A stretch of DNA of 64,000 nucleotides from Oegoconia quadripuncta (GCA_949316235.1 OX438749.1:18244414-18308413); one strand, 5' to 3'; positions 1 to 13,854 are shown, counted from the first letter of the stretch. Notes: generated by a model from the sequence alone, not told the origin. Numbers and translations: made by a program.

Positions 1-54
1 GTTTGTTTGGCGAATTTGCTCCTGTTTCGCCCTCGCATACTTGTCCAGTAAGCG

Positions 55-270
55 AACGATTTTTACTTCCTATAATCTTAAAGCTCCTAATTTTTTGCAC
101 TTCGCGAGTACCTGTCAATGATAGAATAACAAATCGGTCGCTTGCTTAGATATAGTATAGGTATTTAGTAATTAAACATAGACTTTTAGATTGAAAATAC
201 CACTGAGAACTTCATTGCGTCGGAGAATATATTTAGGACCCTGTAACTATTTTCAAAAAAATCGATCTAT
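55..270 (+). repeat. Repeat R
   Basis: cttcctataatcttaaagct, aacaaatcggtcgcttgctt and tatagtataggtatttagta match, in reverse, 8370-8600; gtaactattttcaaaaaaatcg matches, in reverse, 7920-7980. The family is unknown. Confidence 0.65.
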
Positions 271-560
271 AACTTCTTAATATTTATGAAACCGTGGCCA
301 AATATCAATATTTTTTGTTTTAATATATGGCTTTTTAAATCGTGCTCTTCTAGCACAATAAATTCTGCCAATGAAAACGTATGTAGAGGAAAAATCACGG
401 AAATTTTTCCGTATATACGTATATCACGGGATTCAAGTTCATTTTCCGTAGTCAACTGATGCGATGTCTAAATAAATTTTTCTTTAATGTTGCTTATGTA
501 ATTTGGATGCTGACTGTACATATCTGGTTATTGTTTGAACATGCATTAATAACGGTTTAA

Positions 561-1097
561 CCACAGATTAAAACATGCTTAATTTTTGAACCAGTGTCCC
601 TCGGAGAATGCCGACCAAAGTAAAAATAACTCTGCTGACTTAACACTGATTTTATTTGAGATTTTCTCTTGTAATAAGAGAATAAAGTTCAGTGCCGAGT
701 TTAGATTCAGCTGCCACCCCAATTCAAAGTCCAATCAATGCCAGGCGGTTGGCAAACAGTCGCAACGTGACAGTGCATTAATCTCAAGCGTTGGGGTCAC
801 AGTGGGGGTATTTGTGGTGGTTCCTACTTTGTTATCCACTTATAAACGAGGAACGCCAACAGTCATTATATGCATATCTAGATATATATTATCTACGCCC
901 ATTGTAAGCCCTGTAACCATTATGGGAACACAACCCTATTGACTCTACATAACCCCTTATGTAAGGGTCTCAGAGGTAAAGAAAAGAATAATAGTACCCT
1001 CTTCGAAAAATAGATTAGTAAATAAGTTACGAATATGTAGACGAAGGGTATCCTCTGGAACTAACAGGGTTTAAGAGTTCGCTTCTTGAGAAATAGA
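561..1097. other. No recognisable feature
   Basis: Mixed AT-rich sequence. A 118-codon plus-strand frame (586-942) has no ATG start and no recognisable motif; I see nothing supported. Confidence 0.5.
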
Positions 1098-1136
1098 TTT
1101 AATGCACAACGGGTTAGCACTTGATCTCAATCACAG
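1098..1136 (-). mobile_element. SINE-B tail fragment
   Basis: aatgcacaacgggttagcac and ttgatctcaatcaca, the reversed end of SINE-B; nothing further is preserved. Confidence 0.6.
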
Positions 1137-1844
1137 CTGGATGAATATGAGACCGAAGATTAGTAGAATTTAAACTACGACTTGACAACGCATATAGACG
1201 AAAAGGAAAGTATGAATAAGCTGCAACACTAGTATACGAGGGCATACTCTATGACTGATGCTACTCCTAATGCTTTTGGCAGGGTATGCTATATTCGGTA
1301 CGCTGTGTCACTCCACTACGGCCTCAGCTTAACGACCCTTTGCATTAGACAACCCGCATGATAAACATACTTGCAAGACCTGGTTGATATAATTATGGGA
1401 GTATACATTAATACGCCTACATCAATTTGTAACGGCCAAGTAAAAGACCAGTTTTATCGTACCATTTAGACAATGCTGTAAAGACAAATTCAAAACTGGA
1501 CGTGTTTAAGAGTATGTACTCGTATAGGGTATTCATAACAATTTATGATTTACTGTAAAATGTTGATACAAATTGACCAAAACCTAAAAAACAACATGTC
1601 ATTAATTCAAAAAACTAATACATTTATACAGTAATAGAGGGAAACATAGTTATACAATGTAGAGCACGTTTTCCTCTTCGAAAGGATACAGCAAGTATTA
1701 TGCCTACTTATTATTCATAAGAACTGACGAAATAACTTATGTATGAGTAAGTCAAAATAATATTCTTAAATATTAAGATGGTATGTGGAAGCGTAACACT
1801 ATCTCGCTCTCTTTCCCCTATATTAACTCAAATAACAGTTTAAG

Positions 1845-2045
1845 TATTTCATCATCATCTTTATTTAAGAGCCATGTTCTTGTCGCTGGAGTTTTTTCCA
1901 TATCTCTCTGCTCTCCGCCTTCCTCTTGACCTCCTGATACGACACGACGTTTAACTTCTCTTTTATCTGCTGCATGTAGCTTATTCTCGGTCTTCCCCTT
2001 TTTATTTTGCCCTCTTGTATTTAAAAACCGAAAAATCCGACAGCA
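1845..2045 (-). pseudogene. LINE (RTE-like) C-terminal fragment
   Basis: The minus strand reads KRGRPRISYMQQIKEKLNVV then SYQEVKRKAER, with a shift near 1900, and an atgatgatgat-type tail at 1850. It is the same family as the fragment in the foldback arms at 24920 and 26375. Confidence 0.7.
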
Positions 2046-2049
2046 TATT

Positions 2050-3228
2050 AACACTCTGGAGGTCAAGACGATTCTAACGACGCCTTGCATTTCAAAATCG
2101 GGTAAGCTAAGTTAAGGCTACAACTAAGGGTAAAAACTTTGAATTGTATCCTTCTCGGAAACACTTCCATAGAATAAAACCACCAGCTATCCATTGATCT
2201 CGATAAACAAGAAGTTTCTTGACTCTACTCGTTGAATAAGCATATTTTTAAAGAAATTATCGCAAAACGTAAACTTATCGAGGGGCCCGTAAATATTAGC
2301 TTTCAGATAAGGAATGTCAGAAACGTGTGCGATCAGCAAGTTAGTTGGTGAATGAACCCAAAGCCGCCTCGTTATCGGGCAGGTTGGCCGAATTGCGGAA
2401 ATGGTCTCTGGTGGAAATATTGCAATTATTTGCATACTTGGTCTGCTAAAGATTTGTAAGAGATTATGTCACGCATGATATACGGAGCGCTCTTGCACTT
2501 ATGAATTACCGGTTCTATTTTTAGGGTTCCAGACGGGTGAACATTATAAACCGTTAATATGTTTTGTTTCTTTGTTTCAAGTGTAGGGTAATTTGCAAAA
2601 AAACTCTATGAATAATATTTGAGAAAATACCTGTTCACCACCATATTTTGGATAATATATAAAAAAATTATATTGTTTTGTTTGACTTGTGTTTATGAAA
2701 ATAAACCTTGAGCAAACAATACTTATTTTGATGTTTTTACATATTAGTCAGTTTTTGTTTCGCAGAACTCTCTAGCGCTTATCCAACTCGCACTTATCCG
2801 TCTTCTAAATCCCCGCCAATAACAACAAGCCGCGCACGGATAGACCGTGTCAGCGTGTATAATTTAGAACAGCATTTGCGAGACAACATCAGATTCCGAG
2901 CTCTTGGTTGTATAATAAATTTAATGCCATGTTAAACATTTTGTCACTGAACATGAATGAAGGCAAAAGGAAAAAGATTAAATATCCCTAATATTTTAAT
3001 TGTAAGGCTGCTTTAGTTGCATATAACGATACTACAATGGAACATTGTTTCAAAGATACAAGATATCACCTGTTTAGGACGTCAGGTTAAGAGACCTACA
3101 ATAAGACATATGTACTCATACAAATATGTTTTAACCATGTTTTTCATGGTTGTGTTGGCTAATACGATACTTAGGTCTCAATAGAAACCTTACATTGACG
3201 AGGGGGCAAATGTCGCGGGATATGGATC
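2050..3228. other. No recognisable feature
   Basis: AT-rich, no repeat shared with the rest of the window and no convincing exon. A pyrimidine-tract/cag at 2745-2764 is not followed by a convincing open frame. Confidence 0.5.
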
Positions 3229-3359
3229 ACCAGGACCCCGATTCTCGACTCGACATCAATAGGTTTGCCACTTTCGCACACGCATACAAGTGTGAAAGAG
3301 ATAGACGTGCCAATGTCTATCAACAGTGAAATGTCGAGTGTGTGAGAATCTGGGTCCTG
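3229..3359. mobile_element. 131-bp MITE
   Basis: Ends aggaccccgattctcgactc and its imperfect complement ending gagaatctgggtcct, about 25 bp of terminal inverted repeat. No coding. Confidence 0.6.
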
Positions 3360-3366
3360 TGCGCGA

Positions 3367-3543
3367 AGTGTAAGTTTGTCTCGTTTTTAACTTTACCATC
3401 GCGTTCGCGTTTACACTAAAAATCCCTATGAAAAAAATAGTTTTGCAAACTATCCGCTAGAGGCGCTGCACATTTCTCCATACAAATATTCACGTAAACG
3501 TGAACGCGGTAGTAAAGTTAAGTCGAAACAAAACTTACACTCC
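3367..3543. mobile_element. 177-bp MITE
   Basis: Imperfect terminal inverted repeats of about 50 bp: gtgtaagtttgtctcg...cgcgttcgcgtttac and the complement of gtaaacgtgaacgcgg...caaaacttacac. It starts eight bases after the previous MITE. Confidence 0.65.
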
Positions 3544-6500
3544 GCACATCTTACAGTCCATGTTTCAGTCGCTGGACATGTATTACGTAGGCGACGTCGT
3601 ACGGTAAAACATTTGTCTCCTAGTGAATATTCGGCTTCATACTATCTCTAAGGTTGATTTCAATTTGAAAGTGGAAGCTACAAAAAGATATAGAAGCCGG
3701 CTCCTCATATGTAGATTAAAGTGAATAATATAGTGAAGTCACTTTAATCAAGCGGGCGGGTTTTATGGCACGCCAAGCCCGGTCTAGACCAAATATTTGC
3801 TCAGATGAGGACTACAATTTGGCCTAAATTGGCGACATCTGAAGAAGGAAATCGTGGGACGCCTATTCAGACAATGACGCTTAAATGGAGGTTAAGATAT
3901 GTGCCCTCATATAATGAGGATCGCACCATCTTCACTTTGAAGTGTCAGACAAATTGGACGAGTGACATCGCATGAGAAATAGACTGTTTGCTGGGAAATG
4001 GTTGTTAGTTAACCGATTAGGAACCTAAAAGAGGCGACTATAACGATTTATAAGACAGCAGGAAAACAGAATTCGTTCCAACATGTCACAAAAGTCAAAC
4101 TTCAATAATTTTTACTCCAAAAAATAAAAGAAACGTAAGAAAAACATGGCACAGTAGCACTTGCTACTAGCGGGGGTTTTCCAAATTTTCAATTTATAAT
4201 TATTAAACTTTTTCTTAACCCAATTGTAGTTTATTTAAAAGGACATTCTAATTTCATATTATATGTTAGTCCGATTCTACTACTAGAGCATTGTGCGCGA
4301 TCGCACCTATTTCACACAATAAAATAATTCTGATAAACCGATAAAACTAAGCCACTTCAAAATCAATATTTCAAATAAATCAATTTTGCTAGGACAGTAA
4401 ATAGGCCATCAGTAGTATTGCTAGTAAATAGTATTTCAGTTGCTAAGCCAGTTCAAAACCAAAGCAACCGCGTCAGACACAACGTGAGTTCGCACAGATT
4501 TCTTTTACAACATCAAATTAAAATTCCTAGAGCGATAATCAAATTGTACGTCTGTCGAAGTCTGGTCAGTCTCAAAACGGTCTGAGTGTAGGTAGGTTTT
4601 AAAACTAAAATAAATACAATATCAATCCGAGTAGAATGGTTTGGCATTTGCGGTGAATGATATGTTCGAAAACAAAATGATTATTAACTCAACAATCATT
4701 GCTCAGCAGCCGAATGAAGCGCTCCGATCAATAGAGCCTATTGATAGTAAATGACGTAGTTGATTGATATTTAATAGATAAAATGTTATGAATGTTATGC
4801 AATGGAATGTGTTCCAAGGTTTGAACTACAATGCGAACAACGGAACCAAAGACACTTAAGACAATTAAGGACGTTGATGAGATGATGAGATTCACGTTCA
4901 AAAGATTTTAAACGCATCCAAATTTTCGCAATCATACCCATCATCAAATCAAATCATTTATCTGCAAGAATACATCGTTTTCATACAGGGTACTTGATTT
5001 TTATTCTTATTATTGAAAAATTATTCTTGCAATTATCATTAATTCATTACATTTTGGAATTTCAATATTCTTACAATTTATCTTCCATACTTATAAAATC
5101 ACTTCCTGACTGAATGACGGTCTGATTCATTACCGCAGAGCCTAAACGCGTAGATGCTGATGAAACTTGGCACTTCGAACAATAAGAAAGGATTTTGTAA
5201 ACTCCTTGGGAAATAGGAAAAGTGATCTAGTACAAATTATAAATATCTTTGACAACATTAAATATCACACAAAGCATAACATTGCATAAAAAGTATCTTC
5301 AGACGACCTTAAGGAACAGGTTTAGAACGCCTTTCTAGAAATAACATTCTGTACGAGTTCGGCTTAAAACACAGGTAGAAATATACTACAGGTTGAATCA
5401 ACAAAACAGGGTTAAAATACCGTAGCTTAGGTGTAAGTTGTAGTCTGACGGGTCGCAAATATCTTGCTCCGTGCATGATACTTATAAATTTTAAAATATT
5501 GGGACGATTTTCCTTAATTTATCGTTGACAATAATGCATACTTTTCTACTATATGTATATTTTCTATGAATACTTTTCTACATGTAACCAGCTCAGACCT
5601 AAGAGTGAAAAAGGCTTCTTAGTGTTTTCTTGATTTTGTTTTTAATTCGGAGAAATATGGAAATCAAAATTTCATAAAAGCTGAGTTTAAATCAAAATTC
5701 AAAATGTCGATGAGACTACAAATAACAAAAAAAATTGTAGAAACAAAGAGACCTCTCCACGTACGGAGGCTTATTCTTTCACATTGAAAATTCGAACATG
5801 TGCGCATCTACATTCCATGTGCTAACTCCGGCGCTGCCCGATCGTCTTGCTCTTTTATTGTCTATAGGAGGCGAGTGTTACGAAACAATGTACTAAGCTG
5901 TATTTACCGTGGCTGTATTCAAGTGGCTGGTGGCTGCCCCATATTTGATTTACCTTGTGTATTTTATTTGTGTTTGATTACTCAATACTTTGACGCATCT
6001 TGCGGTTACTTTTTACCTTTCTTGAATCTTACGTTACCATGAATTGATATTACGAATATGTTTGATGTACACTAAAATAAATAATTGGGGAAAGTCTCCG
6101 AGTTTTGCAATTTTAGGAGTGCCAAATTATACCAAACTTAACGCGTTTCGGGATAGATCATCATGGCGTGCGAACGACCAACTCGTTATGTCCAGGGATG
6201 ATTATCATCCAAATAATCTGATATTTTATATACTTTCTTAATAAGTTTCTGTTTTATAGTATCTTTAAATTTATGGAAAGGAAGATTTTGTATAATAATA
6301 AAAGGTACGATTAAACGAATCACACTTGTCTGAAGTTTGCCGAAGGATGATTAGTCGAGTACATTACGTTTGTTCATGACCAAAGTTTTATTATTAACGC
6401 GGTACCGAGTATGGCGGTAAATTGGTAAATCTAAAGAAAGCTTTACTTTACTCAGTGAAATAAAAATAAAATTGAAATTCCACCATTTAGACTTAATAAG

Positions 6501-6816
6501 ACTATAGCACATCTTGATTAGATCAGATGATTATTCAGGCGATAAGGAACGAGTTCAATCAAACATGACTAAAACCAATGACGTCAATTGTTTACATATC
6601 TGTTCAGCCGTTTTAAGCGACACAGAGGGACAAAGGCTTCAAACTTGGAACCGGCTGAACCGATTTCCATCAAATATGGGTAAGAACCAACTCGCAAACA
6701 CCAGCTGTCGAAAAACAAAATCGTCTTAATCGTTTCGACGTTACAATGCCATACAGATAGACAAAAGCTTCAAACTTGTAACAGCCTTAAAGAGAGACTT
6801 TAAGTTTAAAAACCAA
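3544..6816. other. No recognisable feature
   Basis: AT-rich unique-looking sequence; short frames (e.g. 5800-6042) show no motif. Presumably part of the l(2)gl intron or intergenic DNA. Confidence 0.5.
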
Positions 6817-7095
6817 GAAAACTCGACAGCACATTTTGTTTTTTTGCGGGCGCCATATTGGATTTTTTTACTATAAAATGTCTCCTATGACACTCCAGGG
6901 ATCTCTTCAGGTCGATTTCGTTCACTTTCCCAAGTCGTCCAATACTACTTCTACTAGTGCATTTACTATTGCCGCATAGTGAAGTATAGTTGAACATTGA
7001 AACTGAAAATTGGTCAAGCCGTTTAGGCTACAGGAAGTACACAGAAATATATACACACTTGAAAAACATTACCCTCCTACCATGGGGTCGTTATG
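6817..7095 (+). repeat. Repeat X
   Basis: Contains gcgggcgccatattggattt, cctatgacactccagggatc, gccgtttaggctacaggaag and cacttgaaaaacattaccct. About 90 bases of unrelated sequence lie in the middle (6920-7000). Confidence 0.7.
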
Positions 7096-7426
7096 AGTAA
7101 GCAATTTTTGATAAACATTAATTCATAGCTTACAAAGGATTCACACAATTCTATGAGACTATGTCACAAGTGTAGTATATTATGCAGGCACACTCATGGC
7201 GTTAACCGCAAAATTAGCATAACGCCCTCGTTCCCACGAAGTTCGCGGGTGTGGTCTAATTGACACAGACTTGGTTGCCACGCAGCCCTAGTCTATGCAT
7301 AGGTTTTACAGGCAACAGTTTACAGTAGTTTTGTTTGACTACAAACCTCCTTTTTCTCGTAGGGTAGCCTAGCTACATAGTCCAGTAAAAACACGTAATT
7401 TTTGTGGTGTGACTTCCTATAATCTT

Positions 7427-7722
7427 AGGCCCGTATTAATGAACCAATCTCAATACAAGTCTTGAGGGTGTATCACCCGAGATGCGTCTTAAGTAGTTGA
7501 CGGTATCTCAAGCTACGTGCTAATTTATAAACCAATCTTGAGGTCTACTCAGCTGAGATCACTTCTCAAGAATTCGCCTCAGCAACGCACATCTTAAGTG
7601 AGTACTGCTTGAGTATGCACGTGCGTTTCAGGTCTCAAGTAAGGTTTATTAATCAACACGTTTACTTGAGACCAGTCAAAAAACTATTCTCAATCTTGAG
7701 AACGGTTTATGGTTCTACGGGC
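7427..7722. mobile_element. ~300-bp MITE with GGCCCGTATTAAT ends
   Basis: The left end is ggcccgtattaatgaaccaa and the right end ...ggtttatggttctacgggcc. The interior is rich in cttgag/ctcaag words. It is an inverted relative of 20864-21174. It interrupts a copy of repeat R: cttcctataatctta before it and aaaagttattgattttttt after it, which are contiguous at 65-100. Confidence 0.75.
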
Positions 7723-8139
7723 CTAAAAGTTATTGATTTTTTTGTAGAACGATAGAGTACCTACCCATGTTTGTTTGTTTGTTTTGAACTCATTATGTTG
7801 TACGACATGCTAAGATCTCCTAAAACAATTTTCTAAAGAAAATAATCAATCGCTACTTTATATTTTCCAAAAAGTAGTTAATTGAGTCGTGATATTTGCC
7901 CTCGGTGAAATTTTTCATAAATATAAAGAAGTTATTGATCGATTTTTTTAATATAGTTACAGGTGTTCTAAGTACAAACCAATCATCCAAAAAGTATCAC
8001 ATGGGCTAAAGTGTTACCTCCAAAAATTTTTACTTTTCTTATTTTCCTTACCTTTTTATTATTTTAATGAATTGTTTACGTTTTATTTTCCTTTATAAAA
8101 AGAAAAAAAAATCCAAATAGAAAAAAAATCGAATAAAAA

Positions 8140-8232
8140 TTGTCTTAGCCGGATTCGAAAAATGTGTCTTTTCGAAAGACGTTTACCTAAGCACTCGTGT
8201 CGCTTGCCACTAGACCACGATATCAATTAGCA
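8140..8232 (-). mobile_element. tRNA-like SINE head or tRNA pseudogene
   Basis: The minus strand has tggtctagtggcaagcg (A-box-like) and, about 45 bases later, ttttcgaatccggc (B-box-like). The would-be acceptor stems do not pair, so it is not a functional tRNA. It sits next to a copy of repeat R. Confidence 0.5.
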
Positions 8233-8369
8233 GAGCTGACGAAATTTTCTTACTCATTTATATGTGACATATTATTATGGATTTGGTTTGAGTGTTGATA
8301 TTGTATGAATACTTTCTAATAGATGGTGCTAGAGTGCTTCGGTCCATACGGTCCATATAATACTTTTAG

Positions 8370-8600
8370 GGAGATTCGTCTGTACCTATGTTCTCCGACA
8401 CAATGAAATTTAATCTAATAGTCTATGTTTTATTACTAAATACCTATAGTATATCTAAAGCAAGCTACCGATTTGTTGGAAAACATTTATATTCTATCAC
8501 TGACAGATACTCTATCCACGTGCAAAAAATCACGGCCTTTAAGATTACAGGAAGTTAAAAGTGTATTCTTACTGGGCTAACAGTGAGCCATGCCGAGTTG
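8370..8600 (-). repeat. Repeat R, inverted copy
   Basis: The reverse complement reads cccagtaagaatac...cttcctgtaatcttaaagg...atctgtcagtgatagaat...caaatcggtagcttgcttta...ctataggtatttagtaa. It is uninterrupted where the copy at 7405 holds a MITE. Confidence 0.65.
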
Positions 8601-11600
8601 GACCTTGGCTTACAGGAGGTAGGATGACAGTGGAGCAAATAATTCAAGACGTCAGTGAGATCTTAGCTAAAAAGTTAGTGGCACCTCACAGATAGGGTTA
8701 CCGAAATTTGAAACGCCCAGACGAAGAAAAGCAGAAAAATGAAATAATAGTCCCACGCACATGGCTGTAGTAATAAGGTAATCAGAGAAATCAACCGCAT
8801 TTTCGTCTTGAAAGAAGATTACATTATGTTTGAACTAGAAGTTTAGAGTTGTTTCAAGTTGCGATGAGACAGACTCACTAGTTGAACTTTGTATTTACCT
8901 ACTTAGAAAGACTGACGAGTGATTTGTTATGTTTTATAGTTAGATTGTTAAGAATGCGATAATTAAACGTTACTTCAAATTTTTTTCTTCTAGGTAAAAA
9001 ATCCGGGCATGTTAAAAACCGAGCTAAGTCCGAACGGAAGGTTGAAAATCCGGACACATCTGGACGGATCCACAGATATGATACATTCGCACACACGCAT
9101 ACGTTAAGTGGAGTCACGCCAATGCGGCTATCCGTCAAAGAGCCATCAACACGCTCTTACTATTATTGAAGCTTCTGCATAAATCTAGAAAGGTTCTTGG
9201 ATACAATCGCCCGCTTTCATGACCTATGGTTTCATGTAAGATAGATTTATTGGTACATTACCGAATTATATTCAGAAAATCTCTTATTTGAATAACAATT
9301 CGAGGAACGCTGATGTCCCGATAAATCTCAGAAAATCGCCAGCAAAAAATGTAAAGCTTGCAAAGCCGGTAATCCGTGGGCAAATTGTATTATTTACATA
9401 TGCTCGCATAGGCTTTCTAAAGGGTAGAGACGGGTATTTCGTACCTAAACTAGTAATTTATCGGATAACCTAATAATAGAACTATGGGTCAGACGGAACG
9501 GATAGGTAATGTTCATTTGTTCGTGGAATTTGTCGTAACTAATACCAGGCCAAAAGGACTAGGCCACTAATAGATATGAAAATATTTATGCCATAACAAC
9601 GACGCGAATGTACATTTGGAGATCATGACAATAGATTCTATTGTTGTTACTGTGAATAGAAAGAGAGTGATATGTTGTGTACCTGTGTTGTGGGCATCAT
9701 ACAGAATTTTTCAGGTTTAACCTCCATGTTATGTGCAAATGTATAAATATAAAATAAAGAGAAGTAATAAGTATCTAAAATAATCTGATAGAACCCCGAG
9801 CTTTATGTGGATTCTAATCCTGATTTACCCTTGATCGGGACGGCGAATGTCCCCATTTTGGACGAAACGGTCATACACCTTTTAAAATCCCTGTACGTGC
9901 TATTAACTTGGATTGTATACTTCGTTTTTTTTTTGTGATTGTCACAAAAAAAAATATCATTATGATGTGTGAGATCTCTTGCAAACCAAATTGTAAGTAG
10001 TCGTATTATAAGCAAGCTTAATATTTATATTACGTTGATAATAAAAACCTTATTATTTTCTATTCATGTTTTAAAATTAAATTACATCTCGAAATTTCGC
10101 ATATCAAAACTGGCAACACTAAAATGGTTGAAAAATCCGTTGTTTACTTGTAAATAGCATGTCACCACACAAAAGAGATATATCAATAGTATTACATGGT
10201 GTGTACATGTAATAAAACCAGTTCATCCAGTTCGTTACATCACACTGTAGAGGCACACTCCGCGTTTGTTACATTGTGGGAATACACGACAAAGCCTCGG
10301 GAATGTATGTTACCTACTTCCAATCACCTTTAACGATATAGTTTAAAATATCACTAACATAAAGACGCTGATTGCATAAGAATGTTTACTCAAGTCTATA
10401 AAATATCAATGATGAACACGTCAATAGCCTCCTCTCACCAGGAAAGCTACAGGCCATAATCCATCATACTTTAGTGACCATCTGAGTGTTTTGAAACCGC
10501 CCAGTATAGGCCACATACTCGGTTTAACGACTACCTTTCCTTGTAAGCAACCGGTACCGGGATCGTGTGTAGTCGACACGGGCCCTCCAAATTTCGGAAT
10601 AAATATTGTGAAAATGTCACAAGTGGCCGCACATACATAGACTGACCGTAGCAGACATTGTGCCACCTGCCAATATTAGTAGAGATGGTCAGTCCAGGTC
10701 TTAGATTATGTATCGCAATCGATTACTTTGACCAATGAGAAGCCGTCAAATTGTCGTTAAAACGAGCCAACCAATCACATGTCAGAACGTAACCGTTGAC
10801 GATACGACGAATGTATGTAATAGAACCCCTGATCTGTCAAAGCTTGCTGTTCAATTTCGATCACCTTCAAAAGTGAAGGTCGAAAGATCGTGCAAGCTGT
10901 AATAACCGAAGTCCGAACATACTGCGTTCCATCCAAATAACTCCGGGCGATCTCTTGCAAGAAAATGTAGCTATTATTTCTTTTACGAGTAGGTAAGTGC
11001 AACAGTTCATAAATCGGTATCATTTAATATCATTTGTTCAAGGCCCCTAATAGTTGGCTTAAGTACCTAAAACTTCATCGTTAACTGTAATCAAGTTAAG
11101 ATGTTCGCGTTACGACTGGGTAATTGCCTTTGAGGGAACCAGGCCCGAAGGCATTCCCGGTAAATCATCCGAGTATTCACCTGCCAGCGTTCGTTAGCAC
11201 CATTCTGCGACCGACACAGCCGGCTTACCAGTTAATCCGAGTGTACATAACAGAATTACCCGCTAATCTTAGCGACACAGAGATGATATTGTGGAGGAAC
11301 TGTTACAGAGCTTAGCGGATTTGTAAATGAAAACTTTGTGAGCTGACTAGATGAGTTTAAGATTTCGGAGATTAGCTCCTTAAATATAAAACGTTATATC
11401 CTAAAATGTATGTATTAAGAAAGTTTCGTGGTATTAATTTAAAAAATAAACATCAATGAATAGGATTCGTCCATTACACGTCATTGAGCTCAAACGCGAT
11501 ATGTTTACTTACTCCCTCCCCCACAGGATTGGTTTATATACTCCTAGATTTCCAATTTGCATGAGAATATATGAAGTTGGTGCGAGTGTTCGAAATATTT

Positions 11601-13850
11601 ATTAATTTATTTATAAAAAATATATCTACAAGTCTACAGTACTCATTTCTAAACGATAGTATCACACAGTAGTAGCTATGCTATAAGCAATATCAACCGC
11701 GTCAAAGCGGAAGGTGGATGCAACTTGCGCTCAACTCGTCCCGTGTCCTCTGTGAATTACTTTCATATCTGAATTCATGAAACAGATATGCACTTTCGTA
11801 GTTTGTTAACTTCTATAGGACGGAATGAAACTTCCATTTAATATATGTAGGGTTGCCAGAGGGATGGGAATTAGCTGGATAATCCAGAATATTTCAAATG
11901 ATGTACTCTGCAAGTAGGTTTTATGCAATATGCTTAAAAAAAGCATAATATTGCTTAAAATCCAATTCCAAATAATTTTTAAATACAGAGAATACAAAAA
12001 TAAGTGTCAATATCATCTATTTATTTGGTTGTTTAAAAAGTGGCAATTATTAAATTTGTTTTATATCTCTGACTACGTATAGGTAATAAGGTTTATTTTT
12101 GCCGTGTTTGACGAAATTATAGACATTTCGTTTTTTGCTGACAGATCAGCTCATGTAGATCGAGTAGATTAATTTAAAAGTTGTTATTTTGTTACATATA
12201 TCGTATAATAATTGTGTTCCTTTTACAACTTATTTATAGATAAAAATTAATATTATTATCAGATGATGATTAAACTGATAAAGGTAAAGGTCGTGACGTT
12301 ATGTATGTATTAAACTGATTTTTATTTGTCCAAACAAAGATCTTGATATCTATTTTAAAATTTTGGTTTTCCAATATAGCAATTATATGGCTCAGACAAA
12401 ATAGTCATAAGTGATGTGTATGACAACGTGAGATAAACAGGATTTCGAATATTCTTGCAGTTACTGATTTATATATAAAATGGCTGTCAATGAAAGTAAT
12501 ACACGAGGAACAGGCGAGGCCGGGTGTGGCTTTTATGGCTCGATTTTATATTCGTCGATCCTATGATAAGGTATATCAACACTATTCAGTGAATTTACAA
12601 CGAAAGGAAATACATAGACTATGATTCTATTTATTATGTGACATATTTTTATAGTAAACATATGAGTAGGAACTACGCTTTGTTAATAGTAAAAAGAAGT
12701 ATAAATCCATTCACAAGTGGATTTAATGCGGTTTCTGGCATGTAAAAAGAATTGGACAAACAAGTCTCATCCCGTATCTGATCTAAAAGACTTTACTAAA
12801 CATCAAAAGCGTCGTTTATCCGACCATTGTCACGTGTGCTTCTCTTTAAATTTCGAATGAATCGTGAATATTGTTGTGTTTGAATACCCGGGTTGGTATA
12901 AAGAAATTCAAAATATTAAAGCAGGAAAGAATAATTGTAAAGTACGCTGGGTTACCTAAAACTTTATTCTACAATGAACAACAAAATACTTTACCGAAAT
13001 TATATAATAAAACAAACACAGAAGTGTATTGTGTACAGGTAAAGAGACAAGTGCAGAGACCACATAGAGCCAGCTTCAGATTATTGACAAGAGATATCGA
13101 TTGAATGCTATCGCCTTATCGGCCGGGCGATAACCGCCCCGGTCGAACGAGGCTCTGTTCACGGACAAACGGTTCAATGTTTTATATTTAATTTTAACGG
13201 GCACCAAATTACATATGCCCCAGGAATTCCGTACAATATAATAAATCAATTCTGCTTCAGCTGAATCGTTACCCATTCAGTGGTAGGTAACTCGAATACC
13301 TCCTATACGATAAGCATAATGTCATTTTTAATTTTTTTTTTGGTTAAGAGGCAATTACCAGATACAAGTAAAGTATATCGTGTATTCATTTTTAATTGCT
13401 TACTTACGGACTCATTTCAATGTCTGTCCGTCTGTCACCGCCATTTTATGTATCTGTGGTAGGCGGATGGTTTAATTAGGCATTCTCTTGCATATAGGAG
13501 ACTATGCTGCTCAAAGTGAGCTCGGTATTCCAAAGGAATCTAATACACCCAACCCGTTCTGAGTAGCAGTTTTCTGTAACAGCGAAAATGTCCGCAATAA
13601 CTTAATCCGCCTAGGCTTTCAATTGAATGACTAATCAACGATCTGCCTACGACATGTTCACATCGTTAGGCGATCGATAACATTGCCAAACCGCATAGAA
13701 ACAGCAGGACAGTGCACGGGCGCCGCCGGCGCCATCTTGTATTTTTTTTAAATCTTTTATTTTAACGAAGCATAGAAGTGCATTTTAAGCACTTAAGCGA
13801 ACCTCATGGGTGAAAACAATTTTGGTGAGGTACATTAGTAACAAAATTAT
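8601..13850. other. Mostly unannotated; no convincing exon
   Basis: Apart from the GC-richer frame at 10421-10670, only short frames without motifs. No copy of the window's main repeat families was found here, so it is the quietest 5-kb stretch. If the l(2)gl intron is long, this is intronic. Confidence 0.5.
10421..10670 (-). other. GC-richer unrecognised open frame
   Basis: An 81-codon minus-strand frame (MAQCLLRSVYVC..., ...KPSMWPILGGF...) in a locally GC-richer block with gggcccgtgtcgac and cggtaccgggatcg. No splice signals or known domain are seen. It may be a repeat whose other copies are not in the window. Confidence 0.15.
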
Positions 13851-13854
13851 ATAA

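Noticed and set aside
586..942. 118-codon plus-strand ORF
   Set aside because: No ATG at its start, no recognisable motif, no splice context; compatible with chance.
2745..2830. Possible plus-strand exon after gtttttgtttcgcag
   Set aside because: The acceptor-like sequence is followed by no convincingly conserved frame and no clear donor.
7427..7722. Interpreting the cttgag/ctcaag-rich block as a CRISPR-like or regulatory array
   Set aside because: Spacing is irregular and the block has terminal inverted repeats with a second copy at 20864, so a MITE explains it.
12871..13104. 77-codon ORF with Lys/Arg-rich composition as a possible exon
   Set aside because: No flanking splice signals and no recognisable domain.
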